In this document: positions 9,248-18,648 of the stretch, piece by piece
Position numbering within the stretch: position 1 is the first letter of the stretch
How the letters are laid out: every line of letters begins with the position of its first letter
From: Rubripirellula lacrimiformis
GTDB taxonomy: Bacteria > Planctomycetota > Planctomycetia > Pirellulales > Pirellulaceae
NCBI RefSeq assembly: GCF_007741535.1
Contig: NZ_CP036525.1
Coordinates: forward strand, 3,100,001-3,164,000
Length of the DNA: 64,000 nucleotides
Direction: 5' to 3'
Program-made: the position numbers and the translations under genes
The notes under the pieces: model-generated
Told to the model about the DNA's origin: nothing
Database searches by the model: none
The model's input: the letters and a program-made list of their open reading frames with translations, nothing else

Positions 9248-9820
9248 GTGGATAGTGAAGTCACTCAGATTTTGCATCAGATTGAAAGCGGAGACCAACA
9301 GGCGGCTAGCCAGTTGTTGCCGCTTGTCTATGCGGAACTGCGTCGACTGGCTGCCCAGAAAATGCTCCACGAAAAGTCGGGCCATACGCTGCAGCCAACG
9401 GCGTTGGTGCACGAGGCTTTCCTGCGTCTGGTGGGCGGCCCGCGTTCGCAATCGTGGGATGGACGAGGGCACTTCTTTGCTGCGGCTGCGGAGTCCATGC
9501 GGCGGATTCTGATCGAGTCAGCCAGACGACGTAGCACGGAAAAACGAGGGGGAGATCGACGGCGAACCGAGCTGTGTGCGGATGACGTGATTTTGGATCC
9601 AGAGGACTCGGAAACTCTGCTTGCGCTGGACGAGGCACTGACCAAGCTTGAAAAAGAAGACGCGGATTTGGCACGTTTGGTCGAAATGCGATATTTTACA
9701 GGGCTAACGATTGATCAAACCGCTGAAATGTTGGATGTGTCTCCCCGCACCGTCAAACGCAATTGGGCCTACGCACGCGCATGGCTAAGACGAGAAATGG
9801 ACGCTGGCGATCTCCAGTAG
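9248..9820 (+). CDS. ECF-type RNA polymerase sigma factor
   Basis: 190 residues from the GTG at 9248; an upstream GTG at 9194 would add an unlikely Cys/aromatic leader. Region 2 begins VTQILHQIESGDQQ and continues LLPLVYAELRRLAAQKM, HTLQPTALVHEAFLRLV, a signature of the planctomycete/acidobacterial ECF subfamily (Sigma70_ECF, TIGR02999-like). Region 4 has the helix-turn-helix MRYFTGLTIDQTAEMLDVS followed by PRTVKRNWAYARAWLRRE. It redirects RNA polymerase to an unknown regulon. The Ser/Thr kinase gene begins 90 bp downstream on the same strand. No anti-sigma factor is adjacent, and control by the kinase is the usual inference for this pairing. Confidence 0.92.
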   Translation: MDSEVTQILHQIESGDQQAASQLLPLVYAELRRLAAQKMLHEKSGHTLQPTALVHEAFLRLVGGPRSQSWDGRGHFFAAAAESMRRILIESARRRSTEKRGGDRRRTELCADDVILDPEDSETLLALDEALTKLEKEDADLARLVEMRYFTGLTIDQTAEMLDVSPRTVKRNWAYARAWLRREMDAGDLQ

Positions 9821-9910
9821 CCCGTCCACCGCGCACCGAAGGAACCCGCAGATCGCTTGCCTGATGTCAGTGACAAGCCGCTTTGCATTCGACACCGTCG
9901 TGATAGCCCT

Positions 9911-12211
9911 ATGAACTCATCTTCCGAACGGACCATCTTCTTTGACGCGTTAGAAATGGACGATCTTAATCAGCGGGATCGTTACCTCGACAAAGTTTGC
10001 GGCGACAACCAAGACCTTCGTGACAGTGTCGATGCTTTGTTGGCAGCCAGCCTGCAACCGGATCACCCGCTGGATCGGCCTCCGGTTTCGGTTCCCCCGA
10101 CATCGCAAGTGGAGGCCAATGGTGAATTGATTGGCCAGATGGTTGGTTCGTATCGGTTGATGGAACAGATTGGCGAGGGTGGTTTCGGTCTCGTCTTTGT
10201 GGCTCAACAAGAACATCCTGTCCGTCGTAGCGTCGCGCTGAAAATCGTGAAGCCGGGGACCGGATCCAAGGAAGTGATTGCGAGGTTCGAGGCCGAGCGG
10301 CAAGCCGTCGCGATGATGGATCACCCCAACATTGCACGTGTCTTCGACGTTGGCGTCACCACCGATGGGCGACCGTACTTTGTCATGGAATTGGTCCGCG
10401 GAGTCTCGATCACGCAATTCGCCGATGCCCATCGAATGACGATTCGCGATCGTTTGGAATTGTTCGTCGATGTTTGCTCGGCGGTCCATCACGCACATCA
10501 AAAAGGTGTCATCCACCGTGACATCAAGCCGTCCAATGTGATGGTGACGTTGCACGACGACAAGCCTGTCGTGAAGGTGATCGATTTCGGTGTGGCTAAG
10601 GCGATCGGGCAAACTCTGACTGACAAAACGATCTACACACGATTCTTTTCGATGATCGGCACTCCGCTTTACATGAGTCCCGAGCAGGCAGAGATGAGCG
10701 GTTTAGACGTGGACACACGCAGTGATATCTATTCGCTCGGCGTGATGCTTTACGAATTGCTTGCGGGTGCGACACCGTTTGATCGCGATCGGTTTGATTC
10801 GGCTGGTCTGGATGAAATGCGGCGAATTATCCGCGAGGAGGAACCGCCACGGCCTAGCAAGCGGCTATCGACGCTGGGCGCAAAAGTTTCGACCGTATCG
10901 ACATCGCGGCGGATCGAACCACGTCGGCTTTCGTCGTCACTACGCGGCGACCTGGATTGGATTGCGATGAAGGCGTTGGAGAAAAATCGTAACCGACGCT
11001 ACGATTCGGCTGCATCGATGGCGGCGGACGTGACTCGGTACTTGGAACAACAACCGATCCAGGCGCGTCCACCCAGCCTGCCCTATCAACTATGGAAGTT
11101 TGCCCGCCGTCACCGCGTGGTGCTGGTGACCGGAACGGTGGTGCTGATGTCGATGATTCTGGGCACCGCGGCAAGCCTCTGGCAGATGGATCGTGCGATT
11201 AGCGAAAGGGATCAGAAGGAGCAGGCGCTGCGTGAAATCGAAGCGTTTTCCAGCAACGTCACGCAGGCGCATTCGTTGATCGCGGCTGCGGAAACACATG
11301 CCGATTCAGCCCAGTGGCGCTTGGCCAGGGCCGATTTTGACGCTGCCGTACAACAGCAACCCAGTTACTACCTTCCGTGGATCAGTCGGGCTCAGTTCTT
11401 CACTCGGGTGCGGTTGTGGAACGAGGCGAGTGATGACTACGCGAAAGCCATCAATTTGGGCGCGCCAACCAATACACCGCAGTGGTGGGGAACGGGCGCT
11501 CTGCTGGCTTGGACTGGTCACGATGACGCACTGCATGAATTGACCCAACAGTTTGAACGTCAGTTAGAATCAAACCAAACCATTCAAGGCTGGACTCACT
11601 TGCGAACCGGTTTGGCGGTCGACCATCAACTGAGTCTCGATTCGTACCGCGCGATTGCAGAGTTCGCCGAATCACAACTAGCTGAGATGGAAGACTCTGG
11701 ATCGCGGACATCTCCGCATCGGTTCCCACCGCCACCACGGCGTCCGGATAGGAGGCACGAATCGGGGGATGGACCACCGATGCACCGTCGGCAGGGTCAA
11801 CAATTGATGGTGGAAATCCCGCCGAGGGCTGTATGCGAATACGTCACGGGGATGGCTCACCTGCGAGCCCAGCAGTTCGACCTTGCGATCGATCGGCTGC
11901 AGGAATGTGCACAGGATGATCAGTGGCCTGCGGTTGGCTTGGTGCACGCACCCCTTGCGCTAGCCTACAACGCGATGGGGCAAAAGGAGAAAGCACTGGC
12001 GTCGCTAGAACGTTCCAAGGTGGCGGTTGACCAAATGGCGGATGAGTTGCTTCTAGTCGATGGTCCGATGCGGCCGACGCCGTGGTTTGACTTCATCGAA
12101 CTGTTGCAGATCCACCGTAGTGTGGCGGAAGCATTGACCGGACAGACGCCAGCCGATCCGGAACAGTTGGCACAAATCCGACGCCAAGCGATTGATCAGC
12201 TAGAGCAGTGA
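9911..12211 (+). CDS. Membrane Ser/Thr protein kinase with TPR-like C-terminus
   Basis: 766 residues from the ATG at 9911, preferred over an in-frame TTG at 9857. A cytosolic N-terminal extension precedes a complete Hanks-type kinase: Gly-rich loop IGEGGFGLVF (about 85), catalytic lysine in VALKIVKPG, catalytic loop HRDIKPSN (about 201), DFGVAK (about 224) and APE-like region GTPLYMSPEQAEM. One transmembrane helix (VVLVTGTVVLMSMILGTAAS, about 402-425) places about 340 residues outside the membrane, with TPR-like helices (AQWRLARADFDAAVQQQPSYYLPW; MAHLRAQQFDLAIDRLQECA). All catalytic residues look intact. It follows the ECF sigma gene and probably forms a signalling unit with it. Confidence 0.92.
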   Translation: MNSSSERTIFFDALEMDDLNQRDRYLDKVCGDNQDLRDSVDALLAASLQPDHPLDRPPVSVPPTSQVEANGELIGQMVGSYRLMEQIGEGGFGLVFVAQQEHPVRRSVALKIVKPGTGSKEVIARFEAERQAVAMMDHPNIARVFDVGVTTDGRPYFVMELVRGVSITQFADAHRMTIRDRLELFVDVCSAVHHAHQKGVIHRDIKPSNVMVTLHDDKPVVKVIDFGVAKAIGQTLTDKTIYTRFFSMIGTPLYMSPEQAEMSGLDVDTRSDIYSLGVMLYELLAGATPFDRDRFDSAGLDEMRRIIREEEPPRPSKRLSTLGAKVSTVSTSRRIEPRRLSSSLRGDLDWIAMKALEKNRNRRYDSAASMAADVTRYLEQQPIQARPPSLPYQLWKFARRHRVVLVTGTVVLMSMILGTAASLWQMDRAISERDQKEQALREIEAFSSNVTQAHSLIAAAETHADSAQWRLARADFDAAVQQQPSYYLPWISRAQFFTRVRLWNEASDDYAKAINLGAPTNTPQWWGTGALLAWTGHDDALHELTQQFERQLESNQTIQGWTHLRTGLAVDHQLSLDSYRAIAEFAESQLAEMEDSGSRTSPHRFPPPPRRPDRRHESGDGPPMHRRQGQQLMVEIPPRAVCEYVTGMAHLRAQQFDLAIDRLQECAQDDQWPAVGLVHAPLALAYNAMGQKEKALASLERSKVAVDQMADELLLVDGPMRPTPWFDFIELLQIHRSVAEALTGQTPADPEQLAQIRRQAIDQLEQ

Positions 12212-12586
12212 GTTCGCCGTTGTTTCAGGACGCCATGAATCGTTCGGATTGGGGAATTCAGCCGACGCAGCCGCGTTGATGTCCGTTGTCGGATGGGAGA
12301 TGGTCCGACGAACCGACCGTGGGTGGGTGATGACAAAGATTCCCAACACTGGCATGATGACCGCGTTGGCGGGGCCGGATGGTGGATCAAATTTACTGGT
12401 CGCCGGTAAGTCAGCCCCAAGCTGGTATAAATCTGGCACTGCCGGGCTGGTGCCCGCTGGCGACAAATTCGTCGTTTGATCCCCCAACGAATCGATGAAT
12501 TCCCACTTTTCTCCGTCGAATTCCACGACAACGCCAAAGTCGCGACAACGCCAAAGTGTTGGACTGAACATTATGAGCGAGCCTGC
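12212..12586. other. Intergenic region with a 14-bp direct repeat
   Basis: 375 bp upstream of the efflux operon with no convincing gene; a 76-codon plus-strand frame at 12249-12479 has no recognisable features. GACAACGCCAAAGT occurs at 12527-12540 and again at 12544-12557, about 30 bp before the adaptor start. That position suits a regulator site, but no family is recognisable. Confidence 0.45.
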
Positions 12587-14317
12587 ATGAGCACTTTTCA
12601 ACGAATCCAGATTTCCGGTATCAGTTTGATTCTGATCGGAATCGCCGGTTGTGGCCCCAAGACAGAAGTGGTCGTGGAGAAACGGCCGCGACCCGTTGTC
12701 GCCGAATTGCTTCGCAAACAGCCTCCGCCGAATGCGGCGTTGATCACCGCTTCGGCTGGCGCCTGGAAGACAGAGCAGATCGGATTCGAGGTCGGTGGCC
12801 GAGTCGAGTTCGTGGTGGAACAGAACGCCTCGATCCAGGGCCGAATTTACGACGCTGACGACCAGTTGATTTTCGCGGGGGATCCGATCGCCCGTCTGGA
12901 AAGTGAACGGTTTCGATTGGCGGTCGCTAGAGCCAAGGCCGACGTCGAGACGGCCGAGCAGAACGTGCTGGCGGCCAGAACGGATCTGGAACAGACCATA
13001 CCCGCTCAGATCGCGTCGGCAGTGGCGAAGCGAACGGCCGCGGAATCCGAGTATTCGCGCAGCAAGCAACTGGTCGCCCGAAACGCTGGGTCCCAAAGCG
13101 ATTTGGATCAAAGCAAAGCTAATTTCGACAGTGCGTTTGCGGAGGTCCAGCGGTTGGAGGCGACCTTGGAGGCTCAGAAGGCACAAATTGGTTCGCTAGA
13201 AAGCGTGTTGGAACAGGCAAAGCAGGGTCAGCGGGACGCCGAGCGAAATCTAGAGGACTGTACGCTGTACTCGTCCTTCACCGGTCAAATCGCCGACGTA
13301 TCGGTTGTTCCGGGCAGCATTGTGCAAGCGGGAGCCCCCGTCGTGTCGCTGCAGACAATGGACCCGATCAAGGTGGAATTAGAGGTATCGGCTGACGTAT
13401 CACGCCGTTTGAATCGCACAGACGTTTACCCGGTCTATGTCACCATGCCGGATGGCCAGATCGACGTGCACCAGGGATATCTGTACCAAGTCGATCCCGT
13501 CGGCGATCCGCTGACCCGAACTTACACGGTGATCTTGCTGGTCATCAACAAGCAATTGTCGTCAAACGAGCAGACCGGGATCGCGACGACTCCAAACATT
13601 TGGCGTCTGGATTTGCCATTCCTGCCGGGGGCTGGTGAGGGAAGATTGTTTGTCGACGAGAAGGCGATCTTGCGGGACGATCAAGGCGCGTACCTATGGC
13701 AGATTACCAACTCCACCAGCCAAGGTCGGTCGCCACGCGATCATGTTTACGAGGTTCGCAAAATTCGTATCACGCCGCTGGATTTCAAATCGCCCTACTT
13801 TGCGGGTTTGGTTTTCCAGGAAGTGATTGTCAACGATGAAGCATTCGATCCCCACATGAATCTAGTCATCGGTGAATTGACGGTTACCGAGGGAACCCCC
13901 GAGGAATGGAACGGCACCCGGGTGCTGGTGGATTCGGGGAACCGTTGGATGCTTCGGCCAGGCGATTTGGTCAAAGTTGACTTGTCCAACACAGACAAAA
14001 CCGAAGGCTACTATGTTCCCCTGGACGCCATCGCGCGCCGAAACGACGAGGCGGCCATCTTTGTGTTGCAAGGTTCGGGAAACAATTCAAAGGCTGTCCG
14101 CATTCCGGTTCGTTTGGTTTCCAGCGATCTGGGCGAAGTGACGTCCAGTCTTTGCCGAATCGAAGCGATGGGAAATGAATCGCTGGAAGGCATGCTGTGC
14201 ATCACCAAAGGCACGCACTATCTGGTCGATGGCGAACCGGTCAACGCCGTCGCGTCGGCCTCCGATGATCAGGGCGTGTCTGACGACGCAGCCTCGGCGG
14301 GAGAACTTAGCGAATGA
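12587..14317 (+). CDS. RND efflux periplasmic adaptor (HlyD/AcrA family)
   Basis: 576 residues from the ATG at 12587, which creates a lipoprotein signal (IQISGISLILIGIAGCGPK, Cys at about 22). Conserved order: a lipoyl-like half (GFEVGGRVEFVVEQNASIQ, GDPIARLES), a long alpha hairpin rich in Ala/Glu/Gln (about 100-220; QLVARNAGSQSDLDQ), the second lipoyl half (DCTLYSSFTGQIADVSVVPGSIV), then the beta-barrel and membrane-proximal domains. It is longer than AcrA (about 400 residues), with extra sequence in the barrel region. Its stop overlaps the permease start by ATGA, indicating translational coupling. It bridges the permease to an outer-membrane channel; no channel gene is present here. Substrate unknown. 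Confidence 0.9.
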   Translation: MSTFQRIQISGISLILIGIAGCGPKTEVVVEKRPRPVVAELLRKQPPPNAALITASAGAWKTEQIGFEVGGRVEFVVEQNASIQGRIYDADDQLIFAGDPIARLESERFRLAVARAKADVETAEQNVLAARTDLEQTIPAQIASAVAKRTAAESEYSRSKQLVARNAGSQSDLDQSKANFDSAFAEVQRLEATLEAQKAQIGSLESVLEQAKQGQRDAERNLEDCTLYSSFTGQIADVSVVPGSIVQAGAPVVSLQTMDPIKVELEVSADVSRRLNRTDVYPVYVTMPDGQIDVHQGYLYQVDPVGDPLTRTYTVILLVINKQLSSNEQTGIATTPNIWRLDLPFLPGAGEGRLFVDEKAILRDDQGAYLWQITNSTSQGRSPRDHVYEVRKIRITPLDFKSPYFAGLVFQEVIVNDEAFDPHMNLVIGELTVTEGTPEEWNGTRVLVDSGNRWMLRPGDLVKVDLSNTDKTEGYYVPLDAIARRNDEAAIFVLQGSGNNSKAVRIPVRLVSSDLGEVTSSLCRIEAMGNESLEGMLCITKGTHYLVDGEPVNAVASASDDQGVSDDAASAGELSE

Positions 14318-17300
14318 ATCTTGCCGAAATCGCGATGAAATATCGCACCGTGGTTTTCACGTTCGTCGCCATGTTGACGGCTTGGGGAACCTACACCTTC
14401 ACCACGATGCCGCGTCGCGAAGATCCGGCTTTTACGATCCGAACCTGTGTCGTATCGACCAGTTGGCCGGGAACCCCGGCAATCAAGGTCGAAGAACTGG
14501 TGACGGACAAGATCGAAGACGAACTCGATTCGATCGAAGAAGTCGACTATCTGAAATCCGAGACCACCACGGGCCAGTCGGTCATCTATGTGAACTTGGA
14601 GGACAATGTTCCGCCCAGCCAGGTCCAACAGGTGTGGGACAAGGTTCGCGCGCGAATCGACAAAACGCCCATGCCGGACGAAAATGTGCGGCCGATCGTT
14701 AACGACGAATTTGGTGATACGTCGATCATGGTGTTGGGCGTCTACCAAACACCATTAGAAGGCGAAGATTCGGTCGATGAACAGAACCGATACAGCAGTC
14801 GAGAATTGGAAGTTTATGCCGACAGGGTTCGCGACGCCCTGCGGGTGTTGCCCGGTGTCGCCAAGGTTGAAAAGTACGGTGTCCAAAACGAAGCGATCTA
14901 CATCGAAACCGATCTTGGCACATGGTCGCAATTGGAACTGACCAGCAGCCAACTGAAACGTTTGGTCGCCGACCGAAACATCGTCCTGCCAGGCGGCGAC
15001 TTCAGCACACCCGACGGGAAATTCAACGTCAAACCCAGTGGCGAATTCGATGCGATGAGCGAAATCGAATCGGTCAGCGTCGCGGGAGTCAAAAGTGGGG
15101 ACTCCTACAACCGGGTCAGCATTACTGATATTGGATTGACCGTCCGGCGCGATGCAGTCGACCCGCCGCAAGTGATTTGCCGTTTCACTGAACCACGCGG
15201 CACGTTCCCCGCTGTGATGGTGGGCATGACGATGAAGTCGGGCGAAAATATCGTTCAGATTTGCGACGCTGCCACGGAACGTATCAACCGTCTGATCAAC
15301 GTCGATCAGGCGCTTCCACGCGACATCACGGTTCGTCCGATTTCGAAGTTGTCCGACAACGTGACCAAGAAGATCAACGAGGTGATCGTCAACGTCGTCG
15401 AAGCGATCATCATCGTGGTGATTGTGGTGTTTCTGTTTGTGGGCCTGCGAACATCGATGGTGATGGCTGCAAACATTCCCTTTGTTGTGCTCGGGTCGAT
15501 CGCCCTGATCCGTTTGTTCGGAGTCGAACTGGAACAGATTTCGTTGGCGTCAATCATCATTGCATTGGGACTGCTGGTCGATAACGCAGTCCAGGTTTGC
15601 GATCAGACCCGTGTCAACATCCTTAGCGGGATGACACCTCGGGACGCGGCCGTTCAGGGAGCAAAGTCGTTGGCGATGCCGATGTTGGTGGGGACACTGA
15701 CAACCGTCGCAGCGTTTTTGCCGATGTTGATCGCATTGACCGGTGGCGGTGCGGAATATGTGTACAGTTTGCCTGTGACGCTGTCGACGACGTTGTTGTT
15801 GAGCTGGTTTTATGCAATGACCGTCTGTGTCCTGCTATCAGCGATCTTTATCCGGGCCCCCAAGAATCCGCTGCTGCCAAATGCACCGCTGCCGTGGCTG
15901 AACTATCAAGCCGATCGATACTTTTCGGCCTGGATGGCAAAGCGACGACGAAACAAAGACGGTAACCAACAAGGTCAAGCCGTTCAGGACAGCGATACGG
16001 CGGGCGAATCGTTGAAGGTTGCGACTGCCGAATCGCCCACGGGCGGCAATGTGTTTCTGGCTATCTATGGGTTGACGGCCCGGATCGCGCTGAAATTTAA
16101 ATGGATCACCGTGCTGACATCGGTCGTGATGCTAGTGGCCACGTTGCAGTTGCCGGTTAGCAGCGAGTTTTTTCCGGTGGATCGACGAGATCAGTTCTAC
16201 GTTCAGGTGACGTTGCCCGAAACGTCTACGGTCGAGCAAACGAATCTAGTCGTTGCACAGGCCGAACAAATCTTAAAGAAGCTGAGTCCGTTCACTGACA
16301 GCGAAGGCAACGCCATCGAGCGGTTGCGAGCGATGCGCAGCATGACGGCCCAGGGCGGTGCACGCTGGTCGCTAGGCGTTAATCCACCCGCACCGGAAAC
16401 GAATACGGCAGAGATTCTGATTCGGACGACCGCGGGTGAACTGACCGAAGGAATGATCACCGATTTTCGGGATGCGGTGGAAGCGGGCAACCCCGAACTG
16501 GGGATCGAGCCGATTGCCGGTGCCCGAATCACAACGAAGCGAATTCAGATGGGGCCGCCTGCGAACCCCGTTGAAATTCGTGTTTCCGGTGAGGGATTTG
16601 CGGACATCCCCGAACTGCGTCGGATCGTTGAAGAGATCAAGCAGATGCTGCGGGATGATCCCGATACTTGGGACGTGGCGGATTCATGGGGCGTCGATGG
16701 GTTTCAGTTGAACGTCGACGTGGACGAAGAAAAGGCCAGTCTGTCGGGTGTCACCAGCGCCAATGTTGCCGACACCCTGAACGCCTATTTCACGGGTCTT
16801 CAATTGACGACGTTCCGCGAAGGCGACCACTTGGTGCCCGTCTATTTTCGTCTGCGACCGGAAGATCGCGAAGACCTTTCAGGGATCGATAATGCCTTTG
16901 TGGAAGGGACCAACGGCAAGCTGCCGCTCGGGTCCATCGCCAAAGTGGTTCAAACTTGGCAGCCCGGCAAGATCGAGCGTCGTGACCAGAATCGAACCGT
17001 CGAGGTATCGTCGGAAGTTCGCGATGGTGCGTCCGGGAATGATGTGGTCCAACGCATCTTTAACTCCGACCAGATGAAGGATCTTCGAAAGCGACTGCCG
17101 GTCGGATACAAAGTCGAAATCGGCGGTGCCTTAGAAGAAAGTCAGGATGCAGGGGTACAGATGATGACGTCGTTCCTGATTTCGATCCTGTTGATCGTGC
17201 TAATCCTGGTCATCCAGTACAACGGTTGGTCCAAGACATTGGTGATTTTGACGACGCTGCCATTGGCGATGATCGGAGCCTGGTTTGGGCTCTGGCTGAC

Positions 17301-17769
17301 GGACAATCCCTTAGGATTTATGCCCCAACTTGGATTGCTGTCGCTGTTCGGAATCGTGTTGAACACCGGAATCATTTTCATGGAGTTCGCGGATATCTTG
17401 ATCGCAGAGAAGCGAGACGAACTGCAACGCAACCATCAATCCGATGGGCCTATCGTCGGACTTTCGAAGGTCGAATTTCGCGAGTGTTTGATTGCCGCAG
17501 GGAAACAGCGAATGCTGCCGATCTTTTTGACCACGGCAACGACAATCGGCGGGTTGTTGCCGTTGGCTTTGACCGGTGGGCCGCTGTGGATTGGCATGGC
17601 GTGGTTGATGATCTTTGGGTTGATCGTGGCCACCCTGTTGACGCTCTACATCGTTCCCGCACTCTATGCCATCATCGTCGAGACGTTCGGAATCCGTCCG
17701 GTGCCGGCAGTGGATGGTGATGACGTCAGTGGCCCGGTGATCGCGGACGGCGGAGCAGCAGCGGTATGA
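14314..17769 (+). CDS. RND efflux permease (AcrB-like)
   Basis: 1151 residues, the usual size of an inner-membrane trimeric RND pump. Twelve transmembrane helices are in the expected pattern: TM1 near VVFTFVAMLTAWGTYTF, a TM2-6 block at about 370-520, TM7 near ITVLTSVVMLVATLQLPV, and the TM8-12 block at about 950-1130. Two large periplasmic loops lie between (TSWPGTPAIKVEELVTDKIE in the first). The TM4 proton-relay segment reads LGLLVDNAVQVCDQ, with one Asp followed by Asn where drug-exporting pumps usually have two Asp. It starts 4 bp inside the adaptor gene. Polyspecific efflux is likely; the exact substrate cannot be read from sequence. Confidence 0.93.
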   Translation: MNLAEIAMKYRTVVFTFVAMLTAWGTYTFTTMPRREDPAFTIRTCVVSTSWPGTPAIKVEELVTDKIEDELDSIEEVDYLKSETTTGQSVIYVNLEDNVPPSQVQQVWDKVRARIDKTPMPDENVRPIVNDEFGDTSIMVLGVYQTPLEGEDSVDEQNRYSSRELEVYADRVRDALRVLPGVAKVEKYGVQNEAIYIETDLGTWSQLELTSSQLKRLVADRNIVLPGGDFSTPDGKFNVKPSGEFDAMSEIESVSVAGVKSGDSYNRVSITDIGLTVRRDAVDPPQVICRFTEPRGTFPAVMVGMTMKSGENIVQICDAATERINRLINVDQALPRDITVRPISKLSDNVTKKINEVIVNVVEAIIIVVIVVFLFVGLRTSMVMAANIPFVVLGSIALIRLFGVELEQISLASIIIALGLLVDNAVQVCDQTRVNILSGMTPRDAAVQGAKSLAMPMLVGTLTTVAAFLPMLIALTGGGAEYVYSLPVTLSTTLLLSWFYAMTVCVLLSAIFIRAPKNPLLPNAPLPWLNYQADRYFSAWMAKRRRNKDGNQQGQAVQDSDTAGESLKVATAESPTGGNVFLAIYGLTARIALKFKWITVLTSVVMLVATLQLPVSSEFFPVDRRDQFYVQVTLPETSTVEQTNLVVAQAEQILKKLSPFTDSEGNAIERLRAMRSMTAQGGARWSLGVNPPAPETNTAEILIRTTAGELTEGMITDFRDAVEAGNPELGIEPIAGARITTKRIQMGPPANPVEIRVSGEGFADIPELRRIVEEIKQMLRDDPDTWDVADSWGVDGFQLNVDVDEEKASLSGVTSANVADTLNAYFTGLQLTTFREGDHLVPVYFRLRPEDREDLSGIDNAFVEGTNGKLPLGSIAKVVQTWQPGKIERRDQNRTVEVSSEVRDGASGNDVVQRIFNSDQMKDLRKRLPVGYKVEIGGALEESQDAGVQMMTSFLISILLIVLILVIQYNGWSKTLVILTTLPLAMIGAWFGLWLTDNPLGFMPQLGLLSLFGIVLNTGIIFMEFADILIAEKRDELQRNHQSDGPIVGLSKVEFRECLIAAGKQRMLPIFLTTATTIGGLLPLALTGGPLWIGMAWLMIFGLIVATLLTLYIVPALYAIIVETFGIRPVPAVDGDDVSGPVIADGGAAAV

Positions 17770-17788
17770 ACTGGACAGCTGAATTGGC

Positions 17789-18499
17789 ATGAGTAAGTCG
17801 AATAGAAGCCGAATAGATCCAGACGAATCGCAAGCCGACGCGGATGCCAATTCAGGTGGTGTCAAACAGGTTTGGCTGTTCGTATGTCTTAGCGGAATCT
17901 TTTTGGTGTACCCCCACCTATCGTTGGCGGGTATCGATCAGGTCATGCTGAACATCTTTTTTTCAGGATCGATCCTGTTGTCGCTGCTGATGAAAAATTC
18001 GCTGTCGCGTCTGGTGCGATTGGCATATTTGGCCATCGGTTCAGCTGCGATCGTTTCGACTTGGTTGGCGCTAGCCGGGCTGAGCGTCGATTTGGCGATG
18101 TCCGTTCTGTACAGTCTGTTCTTTGGAAGCAGCGTGCTGCTGCACTTCCATCGGCTGCTGACAGAGAAAGAGGTTGATGCTGATACGCTGCTAGGTGCTG
18201 CGTCCAGTTACATCTTGTTGGGGCTGTTTTTCGCCGCCGTTTTCGCGGTGGTTGTGATTGCTGATCCCGACGCGTTCTCGCTGCAGCAAAGCGATGCCAA
18301 TCCGGTATACCGGCTGATCTACTTTAGTTTCACCACCCTGACGACTGTCGGCTACGGAGACATCACTCCGAGATCCGAGGTCGCACAGATGCTGGCTGTC
18401 TACGAATCGATCATCGGCCAACTGTACTTGGCTGGCGTGGTGGGAGTGTTAGTTGGAACTCTGGTGTCCAACAAGCAGTCCAAAAATTCAGGTCACTGA
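17789..18499 (+). CDS. Potassium-channel-like membrane protein
   Basis: 236 residues with about six hydrophobic helices and a pore loop LIYFSFTTLTTVGYGDITPRS (about 177-197) that contains the K+ selectivity signature TVGYGD. A last helix (YLAGVVGVLVGTLV) ends the protein. The fourth helix lacks the regularly spaced arginines of a voltage sensor, so voltage gating is doubtful. It starts 19 bp after the permease stop on the same strand, so it is probably co-transcribed with the efflux genes. A functional link to them is only positional. Confidence 0.85.
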   Translation: MSKSNRSRIDPDESQADADANSGGVKQVWLFVCLSGIFLVYPHLSLAGIDQVMLNIFFSGSILLSLLMKNSLSRLVRLAYLAIGSAAIVSTWLALAGLSVDLAMSVLYSLFFGSSVLLHFHRLLTEKEVDADTLLGAASSYILLGLFFAAVFAVVVIADPDAFSLQQSDANPVYRLIYFSFTTLTTVGYGDITPRSEVAQMLAVYESIIGQLYLAGVVGVLVGTLVSNKQSKNSGH

Positions 18500-18572
18500 A
18501 ATCGAACGCTTCCTTGGCGGCGGGACTTGACCGTCCAGCGGGGAAGGCTTTCACGCAAAACCCGCTTCGGTT

Positions 18573-18603
18573 CCGAGAGGCTCGGCTCTGCCCGACGGCA
18601 GAG
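18573..18603. terminator. Hairpins between convergent genes
   Basis: Two adjacent stems lie between the ends of the channel gene (+) and pgm (-): CCGAG-AGG-CTCGG and CTCTGCC-CGAC-GGCAGAG (18586-18603). No strong U-run follows on either strand, so factor-independent termination is uncertain, but the position between converging stops fits a shared end signal. Confidence 0.4.
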
Positions 18604-18648
18604 TAAAAACAGAGGTCCACTGCATCGTGGATCCGCGCCGATTCTAGC

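Noticed and set aside
12249-12479. 76-codon plus-strand frame before the efflux operon
   Set aside because: No hydrophobic or domain pattern and no ribosome-binding site; left as intergenic.
12200-13186. 328-codon minus-strand open frame opposite the efflux adaptor gene
   Set aside because: It lies antisense to a well-supported HlyD-family gene and its product has no signal, domain or sensible composition. Long antisense frames are common at this GC content.
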